Shown piece after piece: positions 47,386-59,759 of a stretch of 64,000 nt of DNA. Location: contig ARYC01003189.1 of NCBI GenBank assembly GCA_000711775.1, forward strand, positions 1 through 64,000, read 5' to 3'. The translations under genes and the position numbers were made by a program. Origin of the DNA: Oxytricha trifallax (Eukaryota > Ciliophora > Spirotrichea > Sporadotrichida > Oxytrichidae). Numbering within the stretch: position 1 is the first letter of the stretch; the number at the start of each line of letters is the position of its first letter. The notes under the pieces are model-generated. The model did not search any database and was not told the origin of the DNA. It saw nothing but the letters and a program-made list of their open reading frames with translations.

Positions 47386-47400
47386 TAAACCCCAAAACCC
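47386..47400 (+). repeat. Telomere-like C4A4 tract
   Basis: AAACCCCAAAACCCC, the complement of the spirotrich telomere repeat, 10 bp after the lone repeat arm. It is the same kind of sequence as the TBE terminus at 1254-1269, but read the other way and imperfect. Confidence 0.55.
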
Positions 47401-49829
47401 CATAAGCATTATTCTAGGATGATGCATAATTTAATCAATAGAGTAAGGATATAAATTATATATCTTTAATTACTATATAGTTAATCGATTAATTAATTGT
47501 AGTTTTTAAAAGTCTAACAAAATCTAACAAACTATAACAAAATATTACAAACTCTAACAAAATCTTAAAATATAAAATTTATTCATACAATATTTAATAC
47601 AACCCTTAACCCTTTATTATACTTATCTTATGATTCCAATGTATATAGATTTTTTGTAAATAATTGAATCAATTTATGTATAATTTTCATAATTTAGCTT
47701 ATAAATAGCTTTATCAACTATAATTTCAACTTGTTACTTTTTTATGACAAAAAGGGACCAAACTAATTTTATTTATCATTCTTTCACTTATACTATTTCA
47801 CTTAATACACAGAAATGAACTCTTAAAATTTTAGATATTTTTGTTTTTTATTGGACTTATAATTTTTCTTTTAAAAATACCTCTATTTTAATTTATTTTT
47901 TATCAATGATAATTTATTTTAAGCAAGTCTTTAATTTGTAAATTTTTAACAAAAATCTAAAAAATATAAGTTTCTCAAACTAAGCTTAAAATAACAATAA
48001 TAACTTTATTTATATTAGTAAGTTTAAGATTATTTGATAGTATTTCAAATTAATTTTACTAATAAGTTTTATAATTTAATCTCATAATGAATTCTTTAAT
48101 TAGAATTAATTTTATAGTTAACTTATTAAACTCTTAATTAAATTAAAAAATAAATTAATTGAAAGACTATAAAATATGAGAATAATTTTTTCATTTAATG
48201 AAAAGAATTAAAGTAATAGAGAAATATAAAACTATAAAACTTAAAATTTTATCAAAAATTATTTTTAAACAACCTTCATTTTTTTATGAAAAAATTTATT
48301 TTATTTAACTGACTTTACTTTAAAATGGCTGTGAAATTTCATTAATTTCATTCTAGAATTTAAGTTAATTTTTTTATGCTTCATATAAACTTAGATCAAC
48401 AGATAATTGATCCAAAATTTTCGTTTTATTAAGCAAAATACTACTTTTTAAGCTTTTTTGAATATTTATAGCTAAATTTTAATAAGTTGATACCTTTATA
48501 AAATAGGTTCTTTATAATAGATTCTTTTATTGGGAATGGATAAGATTTAATTTTCAAAATACAAAAATTTTCTTTAGGCGCCATCTGACATTTTCTTTGG
48601 CGCCAACTGACACTAATGATAGATATATTAATTAGAGTTAATGGCGCAATCTGACATTTCCTTTGGCGCCAACTCACTAAAGCATTTTTATATTAAAAAT
48701 AGGACAATTAAGTCATTTTATAAGTCAATTTATATTATTATATACTCTTTAACATAGTTATAATTATGAAATTATTAAATATTGATAAAACTCTAGATGA
48801 AAAGTAAAAATTGAGTTTACGGCAAAAAAACTAACAAGACTATAAGGCAAGATGAATCTCACCAAGCTATTTAAATGACTATTTAACCACTGTTTTGATT
48901 CAATTAATGCGAATGACTCTGTGTGACAGATGATACTCAAGTATCTACTATAAATGATAGACTAGTTTAGATTAATAGTTAGCTCTGGGATTACTTTAGG
49001 CTTTATGGCCTTTAACATCGAAGATTCTGTTTCAAATAGAAAAGGATGATAAGAATTAATGTTTGTGAGAAATGTCATAGTGCTGCTCTGACTATGATCC
49101 CGTGGCATTATTTACTGGTAAAGAATTGTATTGGTGCAATAATCATGCTAGATCGGAAATCATTTTGTTGCTAATTTTATAACACTTTTGTAGATTAATG
49201 GATGTTTAAATAGCACAAAGTACATTATTCATAGAGTTTGAATTAAAATAAATAAACTATTTTATACTTACCTCTTACTATTACACTTAGAACATTAGAT
49301 TCAGAAATATATATTAAGATAGTTAATACGCTAATTGAGCTAAATTACTATGGTGGGAATGTAAAAATAAATAATTTAGTATTTCTTAGATTTTTGTATT
49401 GTGGTTCAATAATAAGGACTTTAAAAATATAAAATAAAGCAAAGCAATAATACGAACTTATCTTCAAGTGCTACTGAAGTGAAAACTATTAATATAGAAA
49501 TAACTTGGTCTAAAAATTAAAAACTAAAAACTCATTAATACTAAAGAGTCATAAACAATCAACTCTATTTAGAATTCTTGTTGGCTGATAAACACTGATA
49601 AAAATCCATGGTTATAAAAATAAATTAAAAATACTATATTCAAACAAGTGTATCATTTCGAGTAATAATTATTCATAATCCCCCAATCAAAGTTAATTTG
49701 AAATATGTATTAGTAATTTGAAAAAATAGTCAATTTAGATAGTATCAGAAGTAAAGTAATCAGTAAAACTTTATTAATTTATCGATAGAAGAGAGTAATT
49801 CATTTACAATTCTTAAATTTATTATTAAA
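47401..49829. other. AT-rich region holding the GGCGCC repeats
   Basis: 47401-48570 and 48680-49829 are AT-rich. Short ATAACAAA-type runs occur at 47510-47570. 48860-49200 is slightly more balanced without a sustained frame. No gene recognised. Confidence 0.45.
48578..48677. promoter_or_regulatory. Two tandem copies of a GGCGCC-containing 35-mer, E2F-site-like
   Basis: 48578-48614 and 48643-48677 are near-identical: GGCGC(C/A)A-CTGACATTT, then TTTGGCGCCAACT. TTTGGCGCCAA (48596-48606 and 48662-48672) is a palindrome matching the E2F/DP site TTTSGCGC in both directions. Such GC-rich words stand out in DNA this AT-rich. The nearest downstream ORF starts at 49830, over 1 kb away, so a promoter role is inference. 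Confidence 0.4.
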
Positions 49830-50504
49830 ATGAATCGAATTAAACCTCATTTAAAGGACCAGCTAAAGAGATTATTCAAGCGAGTGGCTATGGAGGATCA
49901 AAAAGATTATTTTCAGTTATGTGAACTAACCCCATTTAGATTATCAATTACAAACTTCTTACGTGAAGGTTTAATTCTTCTCCAGTTATCAGAACTACTT
50001 AAACTTTTTAGGGAAGTTTACAGGCTTTACTTTAACAGTATTAATTCTAGTACTTAAGTTAGATTAACTAAGCTACCTTAAATTTTGGTTTATGTACTCA
50101 CCCTGATTGTAGAGAAGCATCAAGGGGCTTCCAACTTAAATCGTCTTAGGCCGTATCTCTATTAGTCAATTCTAGCTATTTGTGCTTATAAATATAGCTT
50201 ATAGTTCAACACTCATACTAATAATACTAATAGAAATAAAATAATCCTTAAAATTTTACTAGAAGTTCAACTGCCCTTGCTACCTACACTTATTACATAA
50301 TTACTTATTAAATGTTAGGATGATTAATAAGCAATCAAGGTAGCATATAAATGCACAATTGCTATGTTACTTAACTTTCTTAGCTTTGCCGATTAGATCA
50401 AAAAAAACTTTTTCTTTAATTTTATAATGATTGATGTAAGAATCAATTTTATAATTACTTAATTTATTATAGAAATGTGTAATTTAGAGTAAAATTATTA
50501 GTGA
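49830..50504 (+). CDS. Intact unknown helical protein (224 aa)
   Basis: Open from ATG 49830 to TGA 50502-50504 with ten or so TAA/TAG Gln codons. The composition is protein-like throughout: LKRLFKRVAMEDQKDYFQL, FLREGLILLQLSELLKLFRE, LPQILVYVLTLIVEKHQGA, AYKCTIAMLLNFLSFADQI. These amphipathic Leu-rich helices suggest a HEAT/ARM-like N-terminal region. Same-strand frames resume at 50.6 kb with similar character, so this may be the first block of a longer, now broken gene. No family recognised. It is the cleanest gene-like frame in the window. Confidence 0.55.
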
Positions 50505-50599
50505 AAGTAAAACAGTAAGTTTAGTATAGATCAATTTTCAAATTTAGTAGCTGTAACACATTTAAGTTGTAGTTTAAATTTCATAATTCTTTAGCTGAA

Positions 50600-52260
50600 T
50601 TATTTTTGTTTAGAGACTTCCATTCAAACAAGAACTTCAATTCAAACATCCTTTTGTGAAATTTCTTCCAAGGCTAATGTAAAAATATGATAAAAGTGAT
50701 GCCGCACTTTTTTCTAACTTATTTTACTTATTATTACCTCTTTTATAAATGCTGCCCAGTATTCTCTGAATTTTTTACTTAAATTAAACTTTCTATGATT
50801 AGGCTCTTGTATTTAGTTGATTCAAGTCTCTGTTATTTATCCAGGGTAACATAAATTTAGTTGGCGCAATTATGAAAATTAGAGGTAATCTTAAATCCAT
50901 TTACTATAATATTTTAAGACCTGTGATAAGGATCATTATCAAGAAGTATCAAAATATTTAATTTCCAACTGTCAATTGCTTCGAGTGTTTAAATAAACTT
51001 GCACAGAAAGTAAAGGAGAGTGTGTTGATTAGTTTTATAGTTATTTACTGTAAAAAGAAACTCTCTTGAACTTGAGAGCACTGTGATAAAATTAAATTAT
51101 CTAAATCTCATAGAATTTTTAACTCTGCTCTTAATGTAAAGTACAATCCAGACTTAGTGTTTTAAGTCTGCTTAGTTCAGAGTTGATTTATCTATGTAGA
51201 TAATTCTCTTGCCTTCACTTAACTTCAGCATTAATTACTGTGCTGCATATTATCTCTGTAATTTTCTACTATTACTATTATGCAGAGTTAAAATCTACTT
51301 GGCTTATTTTTAGCATCATTAACTCTTTTTTTGCAGGAAGCGTATTATCATTTACTTAATGCACCTTAGGTAGATGTTCTTCTATAAGCTTCGCAGAATA
51401 TATCTGAAAGATGCAAAGGTAAAGTATCAAGCATAAGCTTGTTAACAATATGCGTGCGTGTTCTGATGTGAAGCTTCTTATACCTACCTCTGTTAACTTA
51501 CTTAAGGTCCCGATACTAGGCTTTCTGGACTGAATTTTTCAAGTACCTTTGCATCTTGTAGTATAAAATGCAAAGTCTATTCCTTATCTAAAAGCAAGAC
51601 AGATTTCATTGTCTCACAGTCTAAATTACTCCTCTGCAACCTTGAGTTCTTTCTTTTACTATTTCTTTTCTATTCCCAATTAGTTTTATACCAGGAACGG
51701 TATCATTAAGTTGTGTATGCTAACCAAACACTGGAATTGAATTCTTCACTTTATAATTCTCAATAACCTTGGCTTCAAGAGTGTTCATATCAACACTTTT
51801 GTCATGCTCAATCAAACTTTAAGGTTCTAAATCTGATTGTTTGTATTCAGTGTAAAGCTTTAACACTATCAAGCCAAGAGTCTTGATGTTCTTATAAATC
51901 AGTAATGATGATTTAACTTAATTTTTACGCTTTTCTATATTCATTTTTGGGGTCAATGATAAATCCCTCACTTTCGTTCTCTGAAATTCATCACGAGTAT
52001 CCTCGAATAGGGAAGTCATATATATCTCTTATGCTAACTAATTCTATTTTAACGTCTGATACTGTTATATTTCTTTAATATACATATTATTGGTTAAATA
52101 ATTCGCCTGATATTAAGAATCTTCTGATTAACTTTACGAGCTAGACTCTTCACTTTAGCTGTTACCATCGTAATCTTTATCTTCCAACTTGTAAGAAATC
52201 AGAGAGAATTGACTGTCGTCTTCCAGAATATGATTTCAAATGAAGAATCCTAAATTTAAT
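50600..52260 (+). pseudogene. Decayed continuation of the helical gene at 49.8 kb
   Basis: A chain of plus-strand blocks in changing frames: 50610-50770 (RLPFKQELQFKHPFVKFLPRL, SNLFYLLLPLLQMLPSIL), 50850-51070 (GAIMKIRGNLKSIYYNILRPV, ECLNKLAQKVKESVLISF), 51335-51470 (EAYYHLLNAPQVDVLLQASQN, VSSISLLTICVRVL) and 51970-52255 (EYPRIGKSYISLMLTNSIL, KKSERIDCRLPEYDF). All are helical and Leu-rich except the last. At least four frame changes or TGA stops separate them. Family not recognised. Confidence 0.4.
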
Positions 52261-52461
52261 AATAATGATTTCATTTCGTGGTTGTAGGAAATCCGCTTGC
52301 TATAATAGGATAGTGCTGGTGGGATTTCATAATTCTGAAAAGTACTCTCTTAGTTATGCAGTGTCTTCCTGAATCAAATTTTACCTATAATAAATTGTGA
52401 AAGGTTCCTAGCTTATAAATTTTAATGAATAAAAAATAACTAACTGGTTTCATTGTTCAAG

Positions 52462-53230
52462 AAAACTCGCTCAGAAATGCAAAAGTAAGAAAGAGCTATA
52501 CAACTTTCTTTCCCAAGACTGCCATGCCTTCTTACCCAAAGCGGAATACACCAACATTTATATAATTAAGTAATCATAAGAGCAGAGAAAGAGCTAACTA
52601 CTATCTAGCTCTTGATTTGTTATTATAGAATGTAGAAGAGACGCAGTCAAAGTGTCATTAGTGCATCAAATCGATGGACTTCCAATTTAAGACTTTTTGA
52701 TTATACAATAGAGTCATTAAGAGTGCTGCAATATTTGCCTGATGAACGAGATTGGGTCCACTTAGACAGATAATTGATCTCTGTCACATGCTTTTCACTT
52801 TAGAAACCGACGGTGTCTCCCAGATGATTCATGATGCAATGTTGCAACGAAGAGAAAAGGTAAGGGAAACAGAGATATCGTCATAGAAATAGACCCCAAT
52901 TCGTAGACGCTCTTGGCAGATGCCTTAAATTTTTCAGTAAGCTAACTTTCTCTTCATTCTTTACGTAGCTGACCGAGGTAAGGCTGAGAATCTCGTCAAG
53001 GATTCATCTAAAAGAAAGAGAACCCGTGATTAAATAGAGAAAGCAAAGGGTTATATTAATATGCTTCAAATAAAATAAGTAGGAATTCTTGAAGTAAACT
53101 AAAAGGTATAAGCAGTAAAATGACAATATGAAAAGTGAGTTGCTTGACATACGCAAGATGATAGAGTAGTTTATGCAAGATGATAACATAAAGAACATTC
53201 AAAACCATTCGACAATCCTGAGACACTGAA
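52462..53230 (+). pseudogene. Gene B, copy 2
   Basis: The first frame (52462 on) reads KSYTTFFPKTAMPSYPKRNTP and NYYLALDLLLQNVEE. Frames then change to LPIQDFLII, LQYLPDERDWVHLDRQLI, LETDGVSQMIHDAMLQRREK, DIVIEIDPNSQTLLADAL, ADRGKAENLVKD and finally LLDIRKMIEQFMQDD. Blocks and order match copy 1 at 8.3-9.0 kb at perhaps half the residues. Breaks occur at similar places, with two or three frame changes. It lies tail to tail with gene A copy 2. Unknown function. Confidence 0.6.
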
Positions 53231-53425
53231 TGCTGATCCTTCTATGCTTCCACGATTATCTATAGGCTATATAAAAAAAGTAAAAGACTTAAATATGGTG
53301 AATTGCTTTAAGAAATTAAGATAAATCTCATTGTCTTAATCTTGGGTTTCTGTGATTTAGACACTTTTAAAGTGCCATTTCTCACTAGATGCCATCATCA
53401 ACCATCTATCCATTGTCTCTTCGTT

Positions 53426-53976
53426 GAGTAAAAATTGTTGTAAAATTCAAATTATAATGATTAATCAACGAGTATATCACACTATTTTAATATTATTTTA
53501 TTTAAATACAATTAAAAACTACTCTATCTAGAAATTATGTTGATTTCGAGTTAGAGTGCTATTAAAATAAATAATTTGTTATGTATTAGATTAATATATA
53601 AAAATTAAATCAGTTTTTTTTAAGAATTTACAGTTCATTTTTTTAATTTTTATTTACTTATTCTAAATTAAAACTTTCTATATAAATTTAATAATCTTCA
53701 AAAATTTTTAATCATGTAATTATGCTAATTTGCAATATAATATATAATATTAGCCTTAAAAATATGAATTGTAAATATTTAAAATAAACTGATTTCATTT
53801 TTATATATTAATCTAATACATGAGTAAATTATTTATTTTAATAGCACTCTATCTCGAAATCAACATAATTTCTAGATAGAGTAGTTTTTAATTGTATTTA
53901 ATTGAAATAATTTTAAAATAGTGGAATTAATTATTGATTAATCATTATAATTTGAATTTTACATCAATTTTTACTC
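53426..53976. mobile_element. Hairpin MITE (element d), termini GAGTAAAAATTG
   Basis: Left arm 53426 to about 53623 and right arm about 53786-53976 are inverted repeats with few mismatches. The core includes CTCTATCTAGAAATTATGTT and its complement. The ends read GAGTAAAAATTG and CAATTTTTACTC. The AT-rich spacer of about 160 bp has no ORF. It shares its terminal word with element c at 6638-7556 and, like it, lies between genes A and B. Confidence 0.85.
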
Positions 53977-54189
53977 ATTCTCTAGCAGCTCTATATAAGT
54001 GCAATTAAATGACTTCTCTCTGGCTCTTCATCGCGCAATTAGATCTCAAGTTTGGTTTAGTACTTTGATTAATTCGAGCTTTTGCTAGTTTTTAATTTCT
54101 ATCTTATTATTCTTCTTTTTTCTTTCCTTTATTTGGATCGCTCTTTGCTTGCAGCCTTTGTAATCTCATGGTGTAGACGCTTTATTTAA

Positions 54190-56525
54190 TTGAACATCAT
54201 CCTATCCACCTCTGTAAACGGTTTGTCTTTCAGTACCGGATTCTAACTCATCTACTCAATTATTAACGCTATGATAGTTGGATAATAAAAAACCCCCAAC
54301 CTTACTTAATTCAGCTGGTTCTTCAACATCATCAGCAAGTCTAAATGCGTCAATTTTTTCCTCCTTCACTTCTTCCTCTGGATTGATTGATTGACTATAT
54401 GCTTTTTCAGTGAGAGCTTCGATGTATTCAACGATCTCTTTTACTTTTTTATATCATATCTTCTGTGAAAGCTTATTCTTGAGGCTTTAAGTCTTGTTCA
54501 ACAAAATCTTCCTTCGCTTCTTATTGATTTTATAAAATTGATTATACTTTGTTGTGCTTGAGCTAAGTATAAGATCTATATCTTTCTATACAACTATAAG
54601 AAGATGATATGCACTATCATTAAAAGCATTCTTGTATAACACGTGCTCCCATCTACCTTTAGTATTAAGTCGGCCGATTCTATCAATGATTTATTCTTCA
54701 GATCTTCTTGAAAAGACAACAGTAATGATTAAATAAGTATACCACTATTATATATGATTTCATCATTAGTTAAGCTGTATATTCCACTTCTCCGTGCTTC
54801 ATTAATAAGTAAACACCATAGTTCTTGCTCTAATTCTCCATTAAATACCTGCCTTCATTGAAAGATTAAATGACAGCGGGTGAGCCGTGGCTGAAGAATT
54901 TGAAATCGAAATCGGATCTCGAGAGGCCTAATTAAATAGCGTTGTAATTATCAGAGGCGTCAATTAAAACTGGGGAATCAGCAACTTAGTCTTTTATAAG
55001 TTCCTTGACTTTCTGCAAGTAATCTGCCTGATTTCATCTTACAAACATGCCTTTAAGCTGGGTCTTCTTATCACCTTGCAACTTATCAAGTGTAGGGAAC
55101 ACCAAACGAGTAAAAAGCACAAATTCATACGAGGTACTTTGTGTATTTAACAGGAATATCTCTGGTTAAGTGCAGGCCACAGTCCTGCTTTAGTAGAGTG
55201 ATGAAAGGCATATTTAAAATGAAGTAGGTATAAGTCTCTAAACTTTAGAGTCTATTTCTAATAATTGCCAAGTCCTACTCATAAGCTGCACATTATAAGG
55301 GTTAATTCATCTATTCTCAACATTTGAGCAAGCTATTTGGTGAATGCGGCTACTGAATTAAAGAACATAAAGTTTGCCAACCCTAGTGCTTGCCTTGCAT
55401 TTAGTGAGCTTACTGATAATAAGTATGATTCTGGTATTAACTAGTCTTCTGCTTATACCTTTTCTCCTTAATAGTAACCCAAAGCAGCTAAAAAGATACG
55501 AGGCTTCGAGACATGGTCTAAAATTTATGATAAATAAAAAGAAAAAAATAGAAGATAATAAATATAATTAAGATTAATAAGAATACTTTTAATTGAGAGG
55601 ATGGTGGAGCAGCTACACTTAAAATGTAAGTTACTAAAATCATATATACACTTTTTATTTTTTAAATATCCTGCCTGGTTATAGTAGCTGTAGACTTGGA
55701 AGGAGACTTCGCAGTCAGAGCTCACGAAGACACTAAAAATAATTCTTGCATGCTGACTGATAAATTTATGAGAGTGAATGGAAATATGACAAAGCTGTTT
55801 GAGTAATTCTGTTTACATTTTATTATACAAGTATTCTTATTAATCTTAATTATATTCTTATTATCTTCTATTTTTCTCTTTTATTTATCATAATTCCATC
55901 GCTCAACATTAAATCCACCATCAGAGAGAACAGGTTCTTGTGCATTTCCTGATCATTAGCGTTCTAAAAATTGATTAGGAATGATAAAAATGATAGAGTG
56001 TTATGGGTCACTATGTCTTGCAAGTGCAAGACCATTAATAACAATTTGAAATTTTCAAATTGTTTGATTAAAATCTAATGGCCGATGATCGTGTCATAGT
56101 TAATAAAGAGCTGAGGTAAGTGTTCTTTATTTTGGTTTTTAATCGTTAGCAAAGCATATGTTCGGAGAGAAGTCGCTCACCTTCACCTTTTCGCAAGTTG
56201 CAGTAAGATAAAGTAGCTCTGAAATTACAGATTTATTTTCATGGCTGTGCTTCGGCAACGGGGTTTATTTATATTTAAAATTTTCTCACAAACCGCTTAA
56301 ATACCTAAGTGTATCAAAGTCTGCAAAATCCTCCTGCTCCACCTGCAAACTTAAATTAAAGTAGTTTTAATTTAGAAATTCCATAGCACGATTGATCTTA
56401 GCACTGTCTTGTGCATTTTTATATCCAGATTTGATCCCCTTAATTTTATCCACATCTTTAAAATTTACATTGGCTTGTAGATTTTTATAATCTGAGGTAA
56501 GTTTTCTTGTCTGGGTACTTGTCAT
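54190..56525 (-). pseudogene. Gene A, copy 2
   Basis: ATG at 56525 (minus) opens MTSTQTRKLTSDYKNLQAN, KIKGIKSGYKNAQD, VEQEDFADFDTLRYL to a TGA near 56285. Later blocks are SELLYLTATCEKVKVSDFSP (56.2), KQFENFKLLLMVLHLQDIV (56.0), FLAALGYYQG (55.5), LKQDCGLHLTRDIPVKYTKYL (55.2), SPVLIDASDNYNAIQLGLSR and FKFFSHGSPAVIQSFNEGRY (54.95), RSEEQIIDRIGRLNTKGRW (54.7), and a Lys/Glu-rich tail to about 54.2. Order and motifs match copy 1. There are several frame changes, and AT-rich gaps near 55.8 and 56.3 might be eliminated segments. Protein family unknown; large, helical N-terminal half, acidic/basic tail. Confidence 0.6.
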
Positions 56526-56559
56526 GGCATCTGCTTATCAATTATCAAAATTATTTTTA

Positions 56560-57600
56560 ATAAGCGAATTGTAAGAATAAATATTGAAAATAAATGAGGC
56601 CAATCATTGAAAAACCTCTATAAATTTACTATACTAAATTTTAAATAATTAACTTAAAAGTGTTTTAAAACATGGACAAAATGTTAACCGTTGGACCAGG
56701 AGTATTGCTAGTATCAAAGATGCTAAAATTTAATTGATAAGTGGCAAGTAATGGCAACTGCTGGGATGAATTTCTGCTGATTTGGTTTAATGGAGTTTAG
56801 TGGAAGTGAGGTGGTGAAGAATGCCTTTTAATTGCTATATGTGCTCCATTCTCGATAGGCGAGAACTTTATTGACATTATTAGAATCGCTTCCTCACTTT
56901 GCGGGGTGTATGGATTGTAATCTACTTCTTGGAGAGTGCCTGAGCAAAGCACGAGAGGTGCATTATAAGATAACTTTTTGGAATTGGCCTAAATCAAAAT
57001 GCTGTAGGAACAAAGGGAAAGCCATTTAGTGATCTGGTGATATAAATAAAAACTTTCTAATAAGCTAATTTCCACAAAATAGGTATCTTTCACCCACAAC
57101 ATTGCCTTTGGACAAGAATCTTTTGAAAAAAGCACTCACCGGCGATCACAGAGTCGGTTATTGTTTTGCTCTCCCAGCTATATTATACGCCTGCCTATCA
57201 ATATAAAACGCAATTAAAATGGTCTAAGATGCTCTTGAGCGGAAAAGTTTCAAAATGGTGTCGTTCACAGTTCTAACGAAGTAGTAAATGAAGCTAAGAA
57301 AAAAGATTTTATGAGCCATTCGGACAACTTTATGACCTTCAATCTAGTTAAGAGATTACACAATAACTACGAGCAACCTATGTCATGAACTTAACAGCTT
57401 TACGATTTTTCACTATGAATCCTGCATTACGACACGTTATTAGATGGATCTTTATCATGAAATGCATCAAAAGCATAGATCTCTTCCTTCAATATATAAT
57501 TGAAGGCTCGCTGGTAAAGTATTTAGCCTAATTTATTTGAAGCAGTCTGTAACCAATCAATCGTAGAGCTCAGCAGTAGATTACATCGCATGTTTTACCA
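56560..57600 (-). pseudogene. Coding-like region upstream of gene A copy 2, unknown
   Basis: Minus-strand frames: 57590-57270 reads STIDWLQTASNKLGQILYQR and YILKEEIYAFDAFHDKDPSN. 57090-56560 reads ITKWLSLCSYSILIQANSKK, CSGTLQEVDYNPYTPQSEEA and FSPIENGAHIAIKRHSSPP. The latter is open for over 150 codons. It may be the N-terminal part of gene A or a separate gene. No family recognised. Confidence 0.4.
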
Positions 57601-57828
57601 ATAAAAGTAAGCTAATTAATTTCCTAAACTTTAACTTTTCAAATATTGACTACTCAAAAGGGGTGCGAAAGTAAAAGAAATTTGCTAAAAGTAGATAGTT
57701 TATTTCTCCACAAAATATTTACTTTTAATGCTATGGTATTTTAATTTATAGTAACATTATAAAACCTGTAAGAACTCTTCAATTCCTATCACAATATCCG
57801 AATATTTCAATATGGAAAGTGACAAAAC

Positions 57829-57836
<8 letters not shown>

Positions 57837-57859
<23 letters not shown>

Positions 57860-57860
57860 T
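57837..57860. repeat. (AT)n microsatellite
   Basis: About 24 bp of pure AT dinucleotides in an otherwise AT-rich spacer (57.6-58.1 kb) without a gene. Confidence 0.85.
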
Positions 57861-58129
57861 TAGTTCACAATGAGCACTTTCTCTTTCTTTGATTTAAAAT
57901 AAGGAATTAATTACTTAAGAACAATAAGAATATTTACTTAATTCTTAAGCAATTAAAACTGGTCTTCATACAACTTTATAAGAAAGAGCAATAATGTTTA
58001 ATTGATAATTGCCAGATTCAAAAATCTCAATCTCTATAATAAGAAGATTTTCTAAAACACATATAAAAAAAGGTATTAAAATATCTATCTATCTCCTCGA
58101 TTAAATTCAATATATATGTGTGATTTATT

Positions 58130-58650
58130 GCTTGAAATGACCGTATTAATGCAAATATTAAGATTAATAAATGTAAGACAACACAAAATCATAATCATTG
58201 ATGAAGCAGTGTTCTCCTAAAATGTATCAAAGAAAAATCTTGAAGAAAACCATATTAAGATCAACCATACCTGATAGAAGATATAAATTAGAATCACAAG
58301 CAAGCAGTAATAGCTGGAATTTCTAATACCTTTAGATTATAATGATATTTTGTAAGCAAATATGTAAAAAAAAGAATAATTTTTTAGAATTATTAAACAA
58401 ATTGCATGAATCTCATTATGGAGGATTATTATTAATTAAAGCTTATTGGGAATAATAGGGAGGATAATATTCAATATTTATGGAAAATTTAAGGATTTAT
58501 CATTAGAAGGAAGTAAAATGAGTTTGCTAATATAGATGGGTGCCTTTAATTTATAGCATTCCATATATGCCTTAAATAAATCCGGTAAAATTTTTTGGCT
58601 AAAATTAAAGAAAATTATTGAAAGCTAATTTTTGAGATAATGATAAAAGG
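58130..58650 (+). pseudogene. Second IS630/Tc1-type transposase remnant
   Basis: 58175-58230 reads RQHKIIIIDEAVFSQN, the first catalytic Asp with the family's hydrophobic-DE motif. About 58302-58345 (another frame) reads KQAVIAGISNTF, the strand between catalytic residues. 58471-58640 reads FMENLRIYHQKEVKQVCQYRW and PLIYSIPYMPQINPVKFFGQ. That is the second motif (usually F-DN---H-S) with Asp changed to Glu, then P-Y-P--NP-E-FF--. The match is better than for the 16.3-kb copy. It is broken by frame changes. No terminal repeats recognised. Confidence 0.65.
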
Positions 58651-59759
58651 ATTAAATATTAGGAATAAAATAGCAATTATAAAGTCTATTCAATAAATAC
58701 CACACTAGAAAGAATAATCAATAGAAATGCACTCATAAAAACTACTATTATTAAGGGAGAACTATTAATAGCGCAATCAAATTATGAGACTTTGATTAGA
58801 TTGCTTCATAATCATATCTTAGCTCTGTTTGCTTCTCATTTACTCTTTAACCACTTCATAACTGTTGATTACTTAATTTTACTGATATTATTATGCATTT
58901 TACAATTAAGATTCTATATATCAATTTCTGAATACTTTTTTTAAAGCCTCAATCCTCTATTTCTATTTTTCTCTTAATTATTTTCTATCTTACATCTAGA
59001 ATATTGATCTACCGTTAGTTTCAATAAAATATAAAACTTGCAAAATCTTATGACTACACTAATAAGAAAATTAATTAAGGAGTCTTGCCCTCTTTTCAGA
59101 GACTAAAATATTTTACTTCTTAGCTGGCACAACCTCATAATCATAGTTAATTGCTAAAGCATTCTTTTTAATAATATTGGCAACTTATTCCCTAAATATT
59201 GATATAATACTCCAAAGACTCTTTCAATTTTAGAGTTTAATCTCTTTTAATCATAAAAAAGGCATGGAATTTGTAAACTAATCATTATTAGGCATAAGAT
59301 CGATTAGATTTTATATGATAGTTCTGGGAAAATTTGAATATTTATAAGCTTAAATTTTATTGCTTTTAATACTTATTTTCCACATTTATAATTTATCATA
59401 GGAATCTATTCTTGGATTATAGAATGATGGTAGAAATAAGAAAACTATATTAAAAATAAAGAAAGAACCAAAGTATAATAAAAGGTAATAAAGATCCTAT
59501 TTATTATAATTTAGTATTAAGTAAATGAGGAGTGAAATAAAATAAATTACTTACCATACTTTCTTTTTAAAATAAGTAATAATAGTTTTAAAATGGAAAT
59601 ACTTTTCAGCAAATTATTTTATCACAATTTTGTAAATTTAATAAATAAAATAAAATATATAATTAATATGTAAAATCATTAAAGTTAGGTGCCTAATAAT
59701 TCAAGCATGTAACTTTGACATTTTAATAATTGAAATTAATTATAAAAATGTAAATAATT
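58651..59759. other. AT-rich spacer
   Basis: No gene, hairpin or terminal repeat recognised. Confidence 0.5.

Noticed and set aside
47386-47400. C4A4 tract as a true chromosome end or chromosome breakage site
   Set aside because: It is short, internal and imperfect, with similar AT-rich DNA on both sides; a transposon-end origin is simpler.
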